Notes: generated by a model not told the origin, from the letters alone. Positions 17,297-26,286 are shown, counted from the stretch's first letter. The stretch: 64,000 nucleotides of DNA from Thermus filiformis (GCF_000771745.2 NZ_JPSL02000036.1:62001-126000); one strand, 5' to 3'. Numbers and translations: made by a program.

Positions 17297-18037
17297 ATGG
17301 CGCTGTTTCTTGGTTTCCTCATCGCCTTCGCCATCGGGGTCACGGGGGTGGGGGCGGGGACGATCACCGCGCCCCTCCTCATCCTCTTCCTGGGCCTTCC
17401 CCCCGAGGTGGCGGTGGGCACCGCCCTCCTTTTCGGCTTCCTGGTGAAGGTGCCCGCCGGGGGGGTCTACCTCCTGAGGGGGCAGGTGGACCCCCAGGCC
17501 CTCGCCCGGCTCCTTTGGGGCGGGGTGCCGGGGGTGCTCCTGGGAAGCCTCCTCCTTAGCGGGCTCAAGGGGGCGAAGGACCTGGTCCTCCTCCTGGTGG
17601 GCCTCACCGTGGTCCTCTCCGCCGCCTTGGGGCTTTGGCGGAGCCTCAGGCGGCTTTCCCCGGGCCGGGAGCGGCCCTGGCTCCTCCCTCCGGGGGGGTT
17701 CGGGATCGGCCTCGAGGTGGGCTTCTCCTCCGCCGGGGCGGGGGCCTTGGGGACCCTCCTCCTCCTCTACGCCACCCGGCTTTCCCCCCAGAAGGTGGTG
17801 GGCACCGACCTCCTCTTTGGCCTCGCCCTCTCCCTCCTTGGGGGCGGGGTGCACCTCCTCTTTGGTCAGGTGGCGCCCGGCCTCCTCCTGCCCCTGGCGG
17901 TGGGCGGGGTCCTGGGCGGGGCCCTGGGGGCCCTCTTCGCCACCCGGGTGCCCCGGGAGCCCTTCCGGGTGGCCCTCCTGCTTTGGCTCCTCTTCATCGG
18001 CACCCAGCTGGTCTACCGGGGGGTGGCCCATGGGTAG
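17297..18037 (+). CDS. TauE/SafE-family membrane protein (sulfite exporter-like)
   Basis: 246 residues, about eight hydrophobic segments. The two-fold repeat is visible as FAIGVTGVGAGTITAPLLI and EVGFSSAGAGALGTLLLL, each followed by V(A/V)GT(A/D)LLFG. It begins directly after cysH and its end overlaps the next gene. In a sulfate operon it may export excess sulfite or move a sulfur compound; the direction is inferred. Confidence 0.85.
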   Translation: MALFLGFLIAFAIGVTGVGAGTITAPLLILFLGLPPEVAVGTALLFGFLVKVPAGGVYLLRGQVDPQALARLLWGGVPGVLLGSLLLSGLKGAKDLVLLLVGLTVVLSAALGLWRSLRRLSPGRERPWLLPPGGFGIGLEVGFSSAGAGALGTLLLLYATRLSPQKVVGTDLLFGLALSLLGGGVHLLFGQVAPGLLLPLAVGGVLGGALGALFATRVPREPFRVALLLWLLFIGTQLVYRGVAHG

Positions 18038-18758
18038 GGTCTACCTGGTGGGGGCGGGCCCGGGGGACCCGGAGCTCCTCACCCTCAAGGCCTACCGGCT
18101 CCTAAAGGAGGCCCCCGTGGTCCTCTACGACCGGCTGGTGGACGGCCGCATCCTGGACCTGGTCCCGGGGGAGAAGGTGTACGTGGGCAAGGGGGAGGGG
18201 GAAGGGGAGAAGCAGGAGGAGATCCACCGCCTCCTCCTCCGGTACGCCCGCACCCACCCCTACGTGGTCCGCCTCAAGGGGGGAGACCCCTTCGTCTTCG
18301 GCCGGGGCGGGGAGGAGGTCCTCTTCCTCCTCCGGCACGGGGTCCCGGTGGAGGTGGTCCCCGGGGTGACGAGCCTCCTCGCCGCCGGCCTGCCCCTCAC
18401 CCACCGGGGCCTCGCCCACGGCTTCGCCGCCGTGGCCGGGGTGCTGGAGGGGGGCGGCTACCCGGACCTTAAGCCCTTCGCCCAGGTCCCCACCCTGGTG
18501 GTCCTCATGGGGGTGAAGCGGAGGGTCTGGATCGCCCAAGAGCTCCTCCGCCTGGGGCGAAGCCCCCTAGAGCCCACCCTCTTCGTGGAGCGGGCCTCCA
18601 CCCCAAGGGAGCGCCGCATCCCGGCTTCCCTATGGGAAGTGGCCGAAGGCCGGGTGGCGGTGGAGGCCCCGGCGCTTTGGATCCTGGGCGAGGTGGTGCG
18701 GGTCTTTACCGAGGCCAAGGAACGGCTCGTCCAAGAAGCCCTAGCGCTTGGAGGTTAG
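18030..18758 (+). CDS. cobA: Uroporphyrinogen-III C-methyltransferase (SUMT)
   Basis: 242 residues from ATG 18030 ([20 protein letters not shown]), overlapping the TauE gene by 8 bases. Family motifs: [33 protein letters not shown] and VPGVTS. It methylates uroporphyrinogen III twice to precorrin-2. With HemD and the Met8p-like protein it completes sirohaem synthesis inside the sulfate operon. Confidence 0.95.
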   Translation: MGRVYLVGAGPGDPELLTLKAYRLLKEAPVVLYDRLVDGRILDLVPGEKVYVGKGEGEGEKQEEIHRLLLRYARTHPYVVRLKGGDPFVFGRGGEEVLFLLRHGVPVEVVPGVTSLLAAGLPLTHRGLAHGFAAVAGVLEGGGYPDLKPFAQVPTLVVLMGVKRRVWIAQELLRLGRSPLEPTLFVERASTPRERRIPASLWEVAEGRVAVEAPALWILGEVVRVFTEAKERLVQEALALGG

Positions 18759-18760
18759 CC

Positions 18761-19813
18761 GTGGTGGAAACCCTTCCTGCTCTGGCGATCGGGGAGGACG
18801 AAAGGCTGGACCTTGAGAACCTGGCCACGGGGGCCTTCCACCCCGTGCGGGGCTTCATGACCCGGGAGGAGGTCCGCTCCGTGGCCCACGAGATGCGCCT
18901 GCCCACGGGGGAGGTCTGGACCATCCCCATCCTCCTGCAGTTCCGGGAAAGGCCCAAGGTGGGCCCGAAGGACACCGTGGCCCTGGTCCAGGGGGGCGAG
19001 CGGGTAGCCCTCCTCCAGGTGGAGGAGGCCTACGAGCTGGACCTCGAGGAGGTGGCCGAGAAGGTCTTCGGCACCGCCAGCCAGGCCCACCCCGGGGTGG
19101 CCCGGCTCTACGCCAAGGGCCCTTACGCCCTGGGGGGGCGGGTGGAGGTGCTAAAACCCCGCCCTCGAGGACCCCTGGAAAGGACTCCCGAAGAGGTCCG
19201 GACCTTCTTCCGGGAGCGGGGCTGGAGGAAGGTGGTGGCCTTCCAGACCCGGAACGCCCCCCACCGGGCCCACGAGTACCTGATCCGGCTCGGCCTGGAG
19301 CTCGCCGACGGGGTGCTGGTCCACCCCATTTTGGGGGCCAAGAAGGCGGACGACTTCCCCACGGAAGTCATCGTGAAGGCCTACCAGGCCCTTCTGGAAG
19401 GGTTTTTGCCCCAGGAGCGGGTGGCCCTCTTCGGCCTGGCCACCCCCATGCGCTACGCCGGGCCCAAGGAGGCCGTCTTCCACGCCCTGGTGCGGAAGAA
19501 CTTCGGGGCCACCCACTTCCTGGTGGGCCGGGACCACGCCGGGGTGGGGGACTTCTACGACCCCTACGCCGCCCACCGCATCTTTGACGCCCTCCCCCCC
19601 TTGGGCATTGAGATCGTGAAGGTGGGGGCGGTCTTCCACTGCCCCCTTTGCGGCGGCATCGCCTCGGAGAGGACCTGCCCCGAGGCCCACCGGGAGAAGC
19701 GGCTTTCCATCAGCATGACCCGGGTGCGGGCCCTCCTGCGGGAGGGGAAGGCCCCGCCCCCGGAGCTGGTGCGCCCCGAGCTCCTCCCTGTTCTGCGCCA
19801 GGGGATAGGTTGA
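18761..19813 (+). CDS. sat: Sulfate adenylyltransferase (ATP sulfurylase)
   Basis: 350 residues from a GTG (18761) with TTGGAGG 6 bases upstream; only 2 bases separate it from the cobA stop. Motifs: [11 protein letters not shown] (nucleotide binding), [24 protein letters not shown] and [11 protein letters not shown]. It activates sulfate to APS, the first step of the pathway. It ends the operon 30 bases before the first CRISPR repeat. Confidence 0.95.
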   Translation: MVETLPALAIGEDERLDLENLATGAFHPVRGFMTREEVRSVAHEMRLPTGEVWTIPILLQFRERPKVGPKDTVALVQGGERVALLQVEEAYELDLEEVAEKVFGTASQAHPGVARLYAKGPYALGGRVEVLKPRPRGPLERTPEEVRTFFRERGWRKVVAFQTRNAPHRAHEYLIRLGLELADGVLVHPILGAKKADDFPTEVIVKAYQALLEGFLPQERVALFGLATPMRYAGPKEAVFHALVRKNFGATHFLVGRDHAGVGDFYDPYAAHRIFDALPPLGIEIVKVGAVFHCPLCGGIASERTCPEAHREKRLSISMTRVRALLREGKAPPPELVRPELLPVLRQGIG

Positions 19814-19843
19814 CGCTACCCCAGGAAGCCCTCCCAGCGCTAG

Positions 19844-21333
19844 CGGTCCATCCCCACGTGCGTGGGGACTACTTCAGCCAGTCGTACACCTCGGAGGCGT
19901 CGTTCGGTCCATCCCCACGTGCGTGGGGACTACGCTCAACCTGGCCGGGCGTGCGGGCCACGGGCGGTCCATCCCCACACGCGTGGGGACTACTTGGCCT
20001 TCTGGCCGCCCTGGGGGCCGGGGCCGGTCCATCCCCACACGCGTGGGGACTACAGGAGGCCGGCCCTCACCACCTCCCCCCGCATCGGTCCATCCCCACA
20101 CGCGTGGGGACTACACGTAGTAGGTATCCCCAGGAGTCCCGTCCTCCGGTCCATCCCCACACGCGTGGGGACTACGTGGCGTCCACCGCCTTGGCCACGG
20201 GCTTCGCCGGTCCATCCCCACACGCGTGGGGACTACGCCTGATTCCTGAGTAGAACGGTATCGGTCCGCGGTCCATCCCCACACGCGTGGGGACTACCCC
20301 GGCGGGGGGGACGAGGCCCAGGCCGCCGTCGGTCCATCCCCACACGCGTGGGGACTACGCCGCCGAAGCTCCGCTTGGTGAAGAGGCACTCCGGTCCATC
20401 CCCACACGCGTGGGGACTACGAGGAAGTCCCGCCCTATGCGGATGGTGGCCTCGGTCCATCCCCACACGCGTGGGGACTACGCCACCGGGGTGGGGGACC
20501 CGGTGTATGAGCGCGGTCCATCCCCACACGCGTGGGGACTACGCGGCCTTGACCGCCACCAGGAAGGTCATCCACGGTCCATCCCCACACGCGTGGGGAC
20601 TACCCGCGTAGGTCCGGGCCATCTCCTCATAGCGCGGTCCATCCCCACACGCGTGGGGACTACGGCGAAGTCCTCTACCATGCGGGCCCCCTCCTCGGTC
20701 CATCCCCACACGCGTGGGGACTACGAGGCCGCGTAAATGTAGCGGGCCGCCTCCCGCGGTCCATCCCCACACGCGTGGGGACTACTTCGCACAGTGCCTT
20801 TGGTACAGCCTGCGGGCCGGTCCATCCCCACACGCGTGGGGACTACCCGTCTTTCGCCTTCCGGGCCTGGTGGCTCCGCGGTCCATCCCCACACGCGTGG
20901 GGACTACGGAGGACCCCCTCCGTTTGGGCCGCGAGGTCCGGTCCATCCCCACACGCGTGGGGACTACGTGAAGGTGCGCCACTCTACCGACACCCCCCGC
21001 GGTCCATCCCCACACGCGTGGGGACTACTCCTGCCACATCTGACCACGGAAAGCGCCCCCCGGTCCATCCCCACACGCGTGGGGACTACCCCCTGGATGT
21101 GGCCCGGCAGGGGCCCTCCATCGGTCCATCCCCACACGCGTGGGGACTACAAGCGCTTTCTTTGTGACCTGCCCTCCCACGGCGGTCCATCCCCACACGC
21201 GTGGGGACTACCTGGCCGTGGGGCTGGGGCTCCTCACCGTCTACGGTCCATCCCCACACGCGTGGGGACTACTCGGCGAGCCCACGCACCCGATGGGGCC
21301 TGAGCGGTCCATCCCCACACTCGTGGGGACTAA
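19844..21333 (-). CRISPR. Type I-E CRISPR array 1 (25 repeats, 24 spacers)
   Basis: 29-bp repeats, period about 61 bp. In crRNA sense (minus strand) the hairpin is CCCCAC-GCGT-GTGGGG followed by the 8-base handle ATGGACCG, typical of Thermus type I-E. The two repeats nearest sat share a variant (CACGTGCGTG). The repeat nearest cas3 (21305-21333) has two changes (position 1 and the loop) and is the transcript's first repeat. Transcription runs away from cas3 toward sat. Long plus-strand ORFs across the array are artefacts of its periodicity. Confidence 0.97.
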
Positions 21334-21536
21334 GTCCAAAAAGCGCGAATTTCTTCCCGAAGGGAACACCGGGCTACTTCCCGCAGGAAACGCCGAAAGG
21401 GAACGGGGCTAGTCTTTCAAGGTGCCTGCCGGTGCGGTTTGGGTGGGCTCAGAACACACCGGCCCAGGGCGAGAGGGGATGACTCGGAGTGCCGCCCTGG
21501 GGTGCATTTTACCAAAGAGGGGGGGTGGCAAAGCGG
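21334..21536 (-). promoter_or_regulatory. Presumed leader region of array 1
   Basis: About 200 bases between the array and the cas3 promoter. The part beside the array has the locally AT-richer CCAAAAAGCGCGAATTTCTT and two hairpins (TTCCC-GAA-GGGAA and TTCCC-GCA-GGAA). By repeat orientation it is upstream of the crRNA precursor. No confident promoter or Cas1-type leader motif was seen. Confidence 0.4.
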
Positions 21537-21542
21537 TATACT
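21537..21542 (+). promoter_or_regulatory. -10 box (TATACT) for the cas3 transcript
   Basis: TATACT ends 8 bases before an ATG at 21550, the spacing of a leaderless Thermus mRNA. The -35 is weak (AAAGAG at 17-bp spacing). It would drive the 40-codon ORF and cas3. Confidence 0.55.
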
Positions 21543-21549
21543 CCCCTTA

Positions 21550-21672
21550 ATGGGACTTAAGGAAAAGAGCCTTAGGCTCGTAGACCTGGCGGAGCGCCTA
21601 AAGCTCAGGCCCCACGTGGAGGCCCGGCAGGTTTTGGCCAAAGCGTCAGCACCTGACGGGGAAAGGGGGTAA
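21550..21672 (+). CDS. Leaderless 40-aa ORF before cas3
   Basis: ATG 8 bases after a TATACT box, 40 codons, TAA stop 9 bases before the cas3 ATG. The peptide (MGLKEKSLRLVDLAERLKLR...) is basic and helix-prone in its first 30 residues. I recognise no family. It may be a real small protein or a leader peptide that couples translation to cas3. Confidence 0.45.
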   Translation: MGLKEKSLRLVDLAERLKLRPHVEARQVLAKASAPDGERG

Positions 21673-21681
21673 GAGGGGGAC

Positions 21682-24450
21682 ATGGTGGAGAAGGCCGCCC
21701 TGACCCTCTGGGCCAAGAGCGACCCCTACCGGTCCCTCCTGGCCCACATGCTGGACACAGCGGCGGTGGCCCTGGCCCTTTTGGAGCGGGAGCCGGAACG
21801 CACCCGGAGGCTCTACGCGGAGGACTGGAAGGACTGGGGCCTGGACGAGGAGGAGGCCCTGCGCTTCGTCGCCTTCCTGGTGGGCCTGCACGACCTGGGC
21901 AAGGCGGTGCCCGTCTTCCAAGGGGCCTGGCTCGAGGGGGCAGAGCGGGTAAGGAGCGTCGGCCTCACCTGGGAGGGGCTTAAGGACAAGGAGGACTGGG
22001 TGGCCCACGGGGTCTTCACCGAGCTCCTGGTGCAGGAGGCCCTCCGGGCGAAGGGCCTTCCCCGGCGGGCGGCCCGCCACCTGGCCCAGGGGCTGGGGGC
22101 CCACCACGGGTTTCCCGCCGAGGAGGAGGAAAAGCGCCGAGCCGGAAACCAGCTGGGCCTCGAGGCCCCCCTCTGGAAGGAGGCCCGGGCCTTCCTGGTA
22201 GAGGCCCTCTGGGAGGCCTTGGGAAGGCCCTTTTCCCGGGGAGGCGCGGCTCCTGGGGACAAGGAAGTCCCTCCCCAGGCGGTGCTCCGGGTGATGGCCC
22301 TGGCCTCCTTCGCCGACTGGATCGCCTCCGACCCCGGCTTTTACGCCCAGCTTCCCGACCCCCCCTCCCTGGAGGAGGCCAGAAGGGAGGCCCACCGGGC
22401 CCTGGATGCCCTCGGCTGGCGGGTGCCCCGCCTTCCCCTGAAGGGCTTCCAGGAGCTTTTCCCCTTCAAGCCCAACCCCCTGCAGGAGGCCGTCCCCGAG
22501 CTCTTGCAAGGGGTAGAGGAGCCCGTTCTCCTCCTGGTGGAGGCCCCCATGGGCACGGGCAAGACGGAGGCCGCCCTGTACGCCTTCCTCCTCCTCAAGG
22601 AAGGGCTGGGCCACCGGGGCCTCTACGCCGCCCTTCCCACCCAGGCTACGGCGAGCGGCCTCTTCCCCCGGGTGCGGGACTTCCTGGAGAGGCTTAAGGC
22701 CGGGGTCCTTCTGGACCTCCAGCTCCAGCACGGCTCCGCCCTCCTCAACCCCCAGTACCAGGAGCTCCGGGAGAAGGCCCGGCCCGGGCAGGTCTACGAG
22801 GAGGGGGGACCCGAGGAGGCGGGGGTGGCGGCCTCGGCCTGGTTCTCCGCCAGGAAGCGGGCCATGCTCTCCCCCCACGGGGTGGGCACCCTGGACCAGG
22901 CCCTTCTGGGGGTCCTGAAGGTGAAGCACCACTTTGTGCGCCTCTGGGGGCTGATGAACCGGGTGGTGATCCTGGACGAGGTGCACGCTTACGACACCTA
23001 CACCTCGAGCCTCCTTAAGGCCCTCCTCCTTTGGCTCCGGGCCCTGGGGTCCAGCGTGGTCCTGATGACGGCCACCCTGCCCCCCAGCAAGCGGAAGGAG
23101 CTCCTGGAGGCCTGGGGGGTGGAGGATGTTCCCGATACGGTGTGGGCGGATAACCCTTATCCCCGGGTGGCGGCCTTCGCGGGGGGAAGGCTTCTGGGGG
23201 CGCGTTCCCTGCCCAAGGAGATCCGGCGGGTCCGCCTGGAGCGGGCCCCCCTGGACCCCTCCTCCCTGGCCGGGGTCCTGCGCCAGGCCCTGCCCGGGTG
23301 CCTGGGGGCGGTGGTGAACACCGTGGACCGGGCCCAGGAGCTCTACCGAGCCCTGGGGGAGGGGGAGGCCCTGACCCTGGAGGCGCTCTTGGACCACCTG
23401 GGCCCCGGGCCGGATGAGGGGCCCTGGCGGGCGCTTTGGGAGGAGCGGGAGAGGAAGGGGAAGGCGGTGGTGGGGAAGCGGCTTCCGGACGGCACCCTGG
23501 TCTTCCTCCTCCACGCCCGCTTCCCCGCCGAGGAGCGGGCCCTGCGGGAGGGGGTGATCCTGTCCCTTTTCGGCAAGCACGGGCCCAGGCCGGAAAAGGC
23601 CATCCTGGTGGCCACCCAGGTGGTGGAGCAGAGCTTGGACCTGGACTTTGACCTCCTCTACAGCGACCTGGCCCCCGTGGACCTCCTCTTCCAGCGCCTG
23701 GGCCGGCTCTGGCGGCACCCCCGGGGCCGGAAGGGGTACCCCCGCCTCCTCCTGGGGGGCCTCGAGGGGCCGGAGTCCTGGAAGGGGCTTTACTGGAGCC
23801 TGGTCTACGAGGAGTACGTCCTCCTCTCCACCTGGCTTGCCCTGAAGGACCGGGAGGCCCTGAACGTTCCGGAGGACATCGAGCCCCTCCTGGAGGAGGT
23901 CTACGAAAGGCCCCCCGAGGCCTTCCCTGAGGAGCTTCGCAAAAGGGCCGAGGAAAGCCACCGGAGGCTTGAGGGTGCCGACTCTAAGGACAAGAAGAGC
24001 GCAGAGAATCTGGCCCTTTCCCAGCTGGACCGCCTCCTTCCCGGGTCGGGCACGGCAGACCTGGTGGCCGAATCCCGTGTGGACGACGACGAGGAAAAGG
24101 AAAACACCCAGCTCCTCCTTACCCGGCAGGGCCTGCCGAGCGTGGCCGTGGTGCCCCTTTACCCTGGGGAAGAGGGATACTTTCTGGACCCCGAGGGGAA
24201 ACAGCCCGCGAGACTCAAAGGGGACCTCTCGGATGAGGAGGTGCTGGCCCTTTGGAGCCGGGCGGTGCGGCTCTCCCGCCGCCCCATCCCCGAGACCCTC
24301 CTGAAGGAGGACCCCCCGCCCGCCTGGCGGAAAAACGGCCTCCTCCGGGGCCTCCGCCCCCTCGAGGTGGGGCGGGTTTTCCCCCGGGGGCGCGGTGGGC
24401 TTCGGGTGGAGCTGGACCCGGAGCTTGGGGTGGTTTATCGTGAGGGGTAG
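21682..24450 (+). CDS. cas3: CRISPR-associated nuclease-helicase Cas3 (type I-E)
   Basis: 922 residues. HD nuclease N-terminus: H near residue 19, FLVGLHDLGKAVP (His-Asp, near 68) and a later GAHHGFP. Superfamily-2 helicase: Walker A APMGTGKTEAALY near 290, DEVHAYD near 432, MTATLPPS near 460, then VEQSLDLDFDLLYSDLAP and QRLGRLWRH. It unwinds and degrades DNA marked by Cascade. Its TAG stop is part of the degenerate repeat that begins the crRNA-like RNA, so the mRNA 3' end carries that RNA. A minus-strand ORF covering it is a GC shadow. Confidence 0.96.
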   Translation: MVEKAALTLWAKSDPYRSLLAHMLDTAAVALALLEREPERTRRLYAEDWKDWGLDEEEALRFVAFLVGLHDLGKAVPVFQGAWLEGAERVRSVGLTWEGLKDKEDWVAHGVFTELLVQEALRAKGLPRRAARHLAQGLGAHHGFPAEEEEKRRAGNQLGLEAPLWKEARAFLVEALWEALGRPFSRGGAAPGDKEVPPQAVLRVMALASFADWIASDPGFYAQLPDPPSLEEARREAHRALDALGWRVPRLPLKGFQELFPFKPNPLQEAVPELLQGVEEPVLLLVEAPMGTGKTEAALYAFLLLKEGLGHRGLYAALPTQATASGLFPRVRDFLERLKAGVLLDLQLQHGSALLNPQYQELREKARPGQVYEEGGPEEAGVAASAWFSARKRAMLSPHGVGTLDQALLGVLKVKHHFVRLWGLMNRVVILDEVHAYDTYTSSLLKALLLWLRALGSSVVLMTATLPPSKRKELLEAWGVEDVPDTVWADNPYPRVAAFAGGRLLGARSLPKEIRRVRLERAPLDPSSLAGVLRQALPGCLGAVVNTVDRAQELYRALGEGEALTLEALLDHLGPGPDEGPWRALWEERERKGKAVVGKRLPDGTLVFLLHARFPAEERALREGVILSLFGKHGPRPEKAILVATQVVEQSLDLDFDLLYSDLAPVDLLFQRLGRLWRHPRGRKGYPRLLLGGLEGPESWKGLYWSLVYEEYVLLSTWLALKDREALNVPEDIEPLLEEVYERPPEAFPEELRKRAEESHRRLEGADSKDKKSAENLALSQLDRLLPGSGTADLVAESRVDDDEEKENTQLLLTRQGLPSVAVVPLYPGEEGYFLDPEGKQPARLKGDLSDEEVLALWSRAVRLSRRPIPETLLKEDPPPAWRKNGLLRGLRPLEVGRVFPRGRGGLRVELDPELGVVYREG

Positions 24451-24528
24451 TCCCCGGTTGCTTCGGGGATGGCCCGTGCTCTTCGTTTGCTTTGGGTGAG
24501 TCCCCACATTCGTGGGGATTTTTGTTTT
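24447..24528 (+). ncRNA. crRNA-like RNA between cas3 and Cascade genes (CreR/CreA-like)
   Basis: Pseudo-repeat 1 (24447-24476) keeps GTAGTCCCC, a CCCCG/CGGGG stem and the handle ATGGCCCG (consensus ATGGACCG). A pseudo-spacer of about 20 bases follows (TGCTCTTCGTTTGCTTT...). Pseudo-repeat 2 (24499-24519) has the CCCCAC/GTGGGG stem of the real repeat with an ATTC loop and runs into TTTTTGTTTT, so it also acts as a terminator for cas3. Spacer bases 1-17 match the minus strand of 24544-24560 at 14 positions, next to an AAG PAM and the -35 box of the next promoter. The architecture equals crRNA-resembling regulators or antitoxins known from type I systems; function here is inferred. Confidence 0.8.
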
Positions 24529-24543
24529 GCCGCGCTCTCTTTT

Positions 24544-24563
24544 AAAGCGAACGAGGAACACTT
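24544..24563 (-). promoter_or_regulatory. Pseudo-protospacer with AAG PAM at the cas promoter
   Basis: The minus strand reads AAG (24563-24561) then TGTTCCTCGTTCGCTTT. Against the pseudo-spacer, mismatches fall at positions 3, 6 and 12; type I-E Cascade flips out every sixth base, so only position 3 would be a real mismatch in 17. The PAM overlaps the first bases of the -35 hexamer, so bound Cascade would block RNA polymerase. Confidence 0.75.
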
Positions 24564-24590
24564 GACAAGTAGTTGGGCCCATGGTAGCTT
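24562..24590 (+). promoter_or_regulatory. Promoter of the Cascade operon
   Basis: Perfect -35 TTGACA (24562-24567), 17-bp spacer, -10 TAGCTT (24585-24590). The predicted start of transcription (about 24597) coincides with the ATG of the 66-codon ORF, giving a leaderless mRNA. Confidence 0.75.
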
Positions 24591-24596
24591 GGAACC

Positions 24597-24797
24597 ATGA
24601 GGTGGATATCCGAAGAGCTTGTGGACTTTGAGTCCCTTCAAGAAGCCTTGGAAGAGGTCTTGGAGGAGTACAAGCGGGCCATTTTGGCCCTCTTGGAGGA
24701 AGCGCAGACCAGGTTTTTTGACGTCCTCCGCGAACGTGAGAAGGACAGGGAGCTCCTCCTCCGGTTCGGCTCCCTGGACGAAGACGACGCGACCTGA
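24597..24797 (+). CDS. Leaderless 66-aa acidic helical protein before cas8e
   Basis: 66 residues starting MRWISEELVDFESLQEALEE, strongly acidic and helical throughout, with a possible coiled coil over residues 5-50. The ATG sits at the predicted transcription start of the TTGACA promoter, so no ribosome site is needed. The stop is 37 bases before cas8e. I recognise no family. It could be a Cascade accessory or regulator, or the gene actually guarded by the crRNA-like RNA (a toxin-like position); the sequence does not decide. Confidence 0.65.
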   Translation: MRWISEELVDFESLQEALEEVLEEYKRAILALLEEAQTRFFDVLREREKDRELLLRFGSLDEDDAT

Positions 24798-24834
24798 CGG
24801 GTTTTTCGGTTATACCTGCTTTGGGAGGTGGACC

Positions 24835-26286
24835 TTGGCCAAGTTCAACCTGCTGGAGGAGCCCTGGATCCCTGTCCTTCAGGAAGGGGGGGTGGAGGAG
24901 GTGGGCCTGCGGGAGGCCCTGCTCCGCCCCGACCTGGGGCCCATAGAAACGCCCTCGCCCCTCGAGGAGGCCGCCCTGTACCGCCTCCTCCTCGCCGTCC
25001 TCCACCGGGCCCTAGAGGGCCCCAAGGACCTGGACCAGGCCCTGGACTGGCTGGAGGAGGGCCTCCCCGAGGACCGGCTCGAGGCCTACCTGGACCGCTA
25101 CCACGACCGCTTCTACCTCTTCCACGAGGAGGCCCCCTTCCTGCAGGTCGCCGACCTGCCGGACAAGGACCCCCTGCCCTGGACCAAGCTCCTCCCCGAG
25201 CGGGCGAGCGGGAACAACCCCACCCTCTTTGACCACAGCACCGACCAGGACCCCCCGCCCCTCGCCTACCCGGAGGCGGCCCGGGCCCTTTTGGTCCACC
25301 AGGCCTTCACCACAGGGGGGCTCCTCCGGCGCCTGGGGGTCACCTCGGCCAAAGGGGGCCCCCTGGCGGGGGCGGCGGCCTTCGTGGCGGTGGGGAGGAC
25401 CCTTCGGGAAACCCTCCTCCTCAACCTGGCCCCCTACGAGCCCCAGGGGGACCAGGCCCTCTGGGAGAGGCCCCCCTTGAGGACGGCCGACCTCGAGGGC
25501 TACCGCACCGCCTGGCCCCTCTCGGGGGTGGCCCGGGTCTACGTCTGGCCCGCCCGGGGGGTGCGGCTTCTGGACGAGGGGGGCGGGGTGCGCCGCATGG
25601 CCTACGGGCCCGGGGTGCGGCCCGAGGAGGTGGCCTTCCGCGACCCCATGGTGGCCTACCGCCAGACGCAAGGGAGGTTCCTCCCCCTGCGCCTGAGCGT
25701 GGAAAGGAGCTTCTGGCGCGACCTGGGCGCCCTCCTTCCCGGGGCGGGGGGGAGCTGGCCCGCCGTCTTGGAGCACGCGGGCGCCTTGGAACGGGAAGGG
25801 GGCGGGTTGCTCCCCACAAGGGCCCGTCTTCGGGTCCTGGGCCAGGTGGCCGACCAGGCCAAGATCCTGGACGTCCGCCGGGAGGTCTACCCCCTGCCCC
25901 CTGCCCTCCTGACCCCTGGGGGGCTCAGCGATCTGGACTTCGCCCTAAAAAGGGCGGAGAAGGCGGGGGAGGGGCTCAGGGGCCTGGCCTACCGGCTCGC
26001 CCGGGACGTGCTGGGGGATAAAGACCCCGAGGAGCTCAGGAGGTTCGCCCGCTCCCTCCCTCTGGAGCCCCTCTACTGGCACGGGCTGGACCTGGCCTTT
26101 CCCAGCTTCCTGGATCGCCTTGATGGAGGCGAAGCCCGGGCCTTCTGGAAGGAGGCCCTGGCCCGGGCGGTGCGGGAGGCCTGGGAGGCCACCCGGCTCT
26201 TCGTGGGCACCGAAGGGCGGCACCTCAAGGCCCTGGCCCAGGGGGAGCGGGCGCTCGGAGGCATCCTGAAGGAGGTGCTGGCGTGA
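24835..26286 (+). CDS. cas8e: Cascade large subunit Cas8e (Cse1/CasA)
   Basis: 483 residues from a TTG (24835) with GGGAGGTGG 4 bases upstream; the longer frame has no support. It begins LAKFNLLEEPWIPVL, the typical Cse1 N-terminus, and continues with LHRALEGPKDLDQAL and LFHEEAPFLQV. About 20 residues shorter than the roughly 500-residue Thermus homologue. It recognises the PAM and recruits Cas3. Its end overlaps the cse2 GTG by 4 bases. Confidence 0.93.
   Translation: MAKFNLLEEPWIPVLQEGGVEEVGLREALLRPDLGPIETPSPLEEAALYRLLLAVLHRALEGPKDLDQALDWLEEGLPEDRLEAYLDRYHDRFYLFHEEAPFLQVADLPDKDPLPWTKLLPERASGNNPTLFDHSTDQDPPPLAYPEAARALLVHQAFTTGGLLRRLGVTSAKGGPLAGAAAFVAVGRTLRETLLLNLAPYEPQGDQALWERPPLRTADLEGYRTAWPLSGVARVYVWPARGVRLLDEGGGVRRMAYGPGVRPEEVAFRDPMVAYRQTQGRFLPLRLSVERSFWRDLGALLPGAGGSWPAVLEHAGALEREGGGLLPTRARLRVLGQVADQAKILDVRREVYPLPPALLTPGGLSDLDFALKRAEKAGEGLRGLAYRLARDVLGDKDPEELRRFARSLPLEPLYWHGLDLAFPSFLDRLDGGEARAFWKEALARAVREAWEATRLFVGTEGRHLKALAQGERALGGILKEVLA

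Noticed and set aside
19648-21303. Several plus-strand and minus-strand ORFs across the CRISPR array
   Set aside because: They translate the repeat itself ([16 protein letters not shown] patterns) and arise from its periodicity.
21334-21536. Second crRNA-like regulator upstream of cas3
   Set aside because: Only one damaged repeat is present and it belongs to the array. I found no stretch matching the pseudo-spacer beyond AAAGC near the cas3 promoter.
21646-25005. Very long open frame (over 1100 codons) antisense to cas3
   Set aside because: The sense frame has all Cas3 motifs; high-GC DNA often leaves one antisense frame open. Its product is low-complexity and matches no family.
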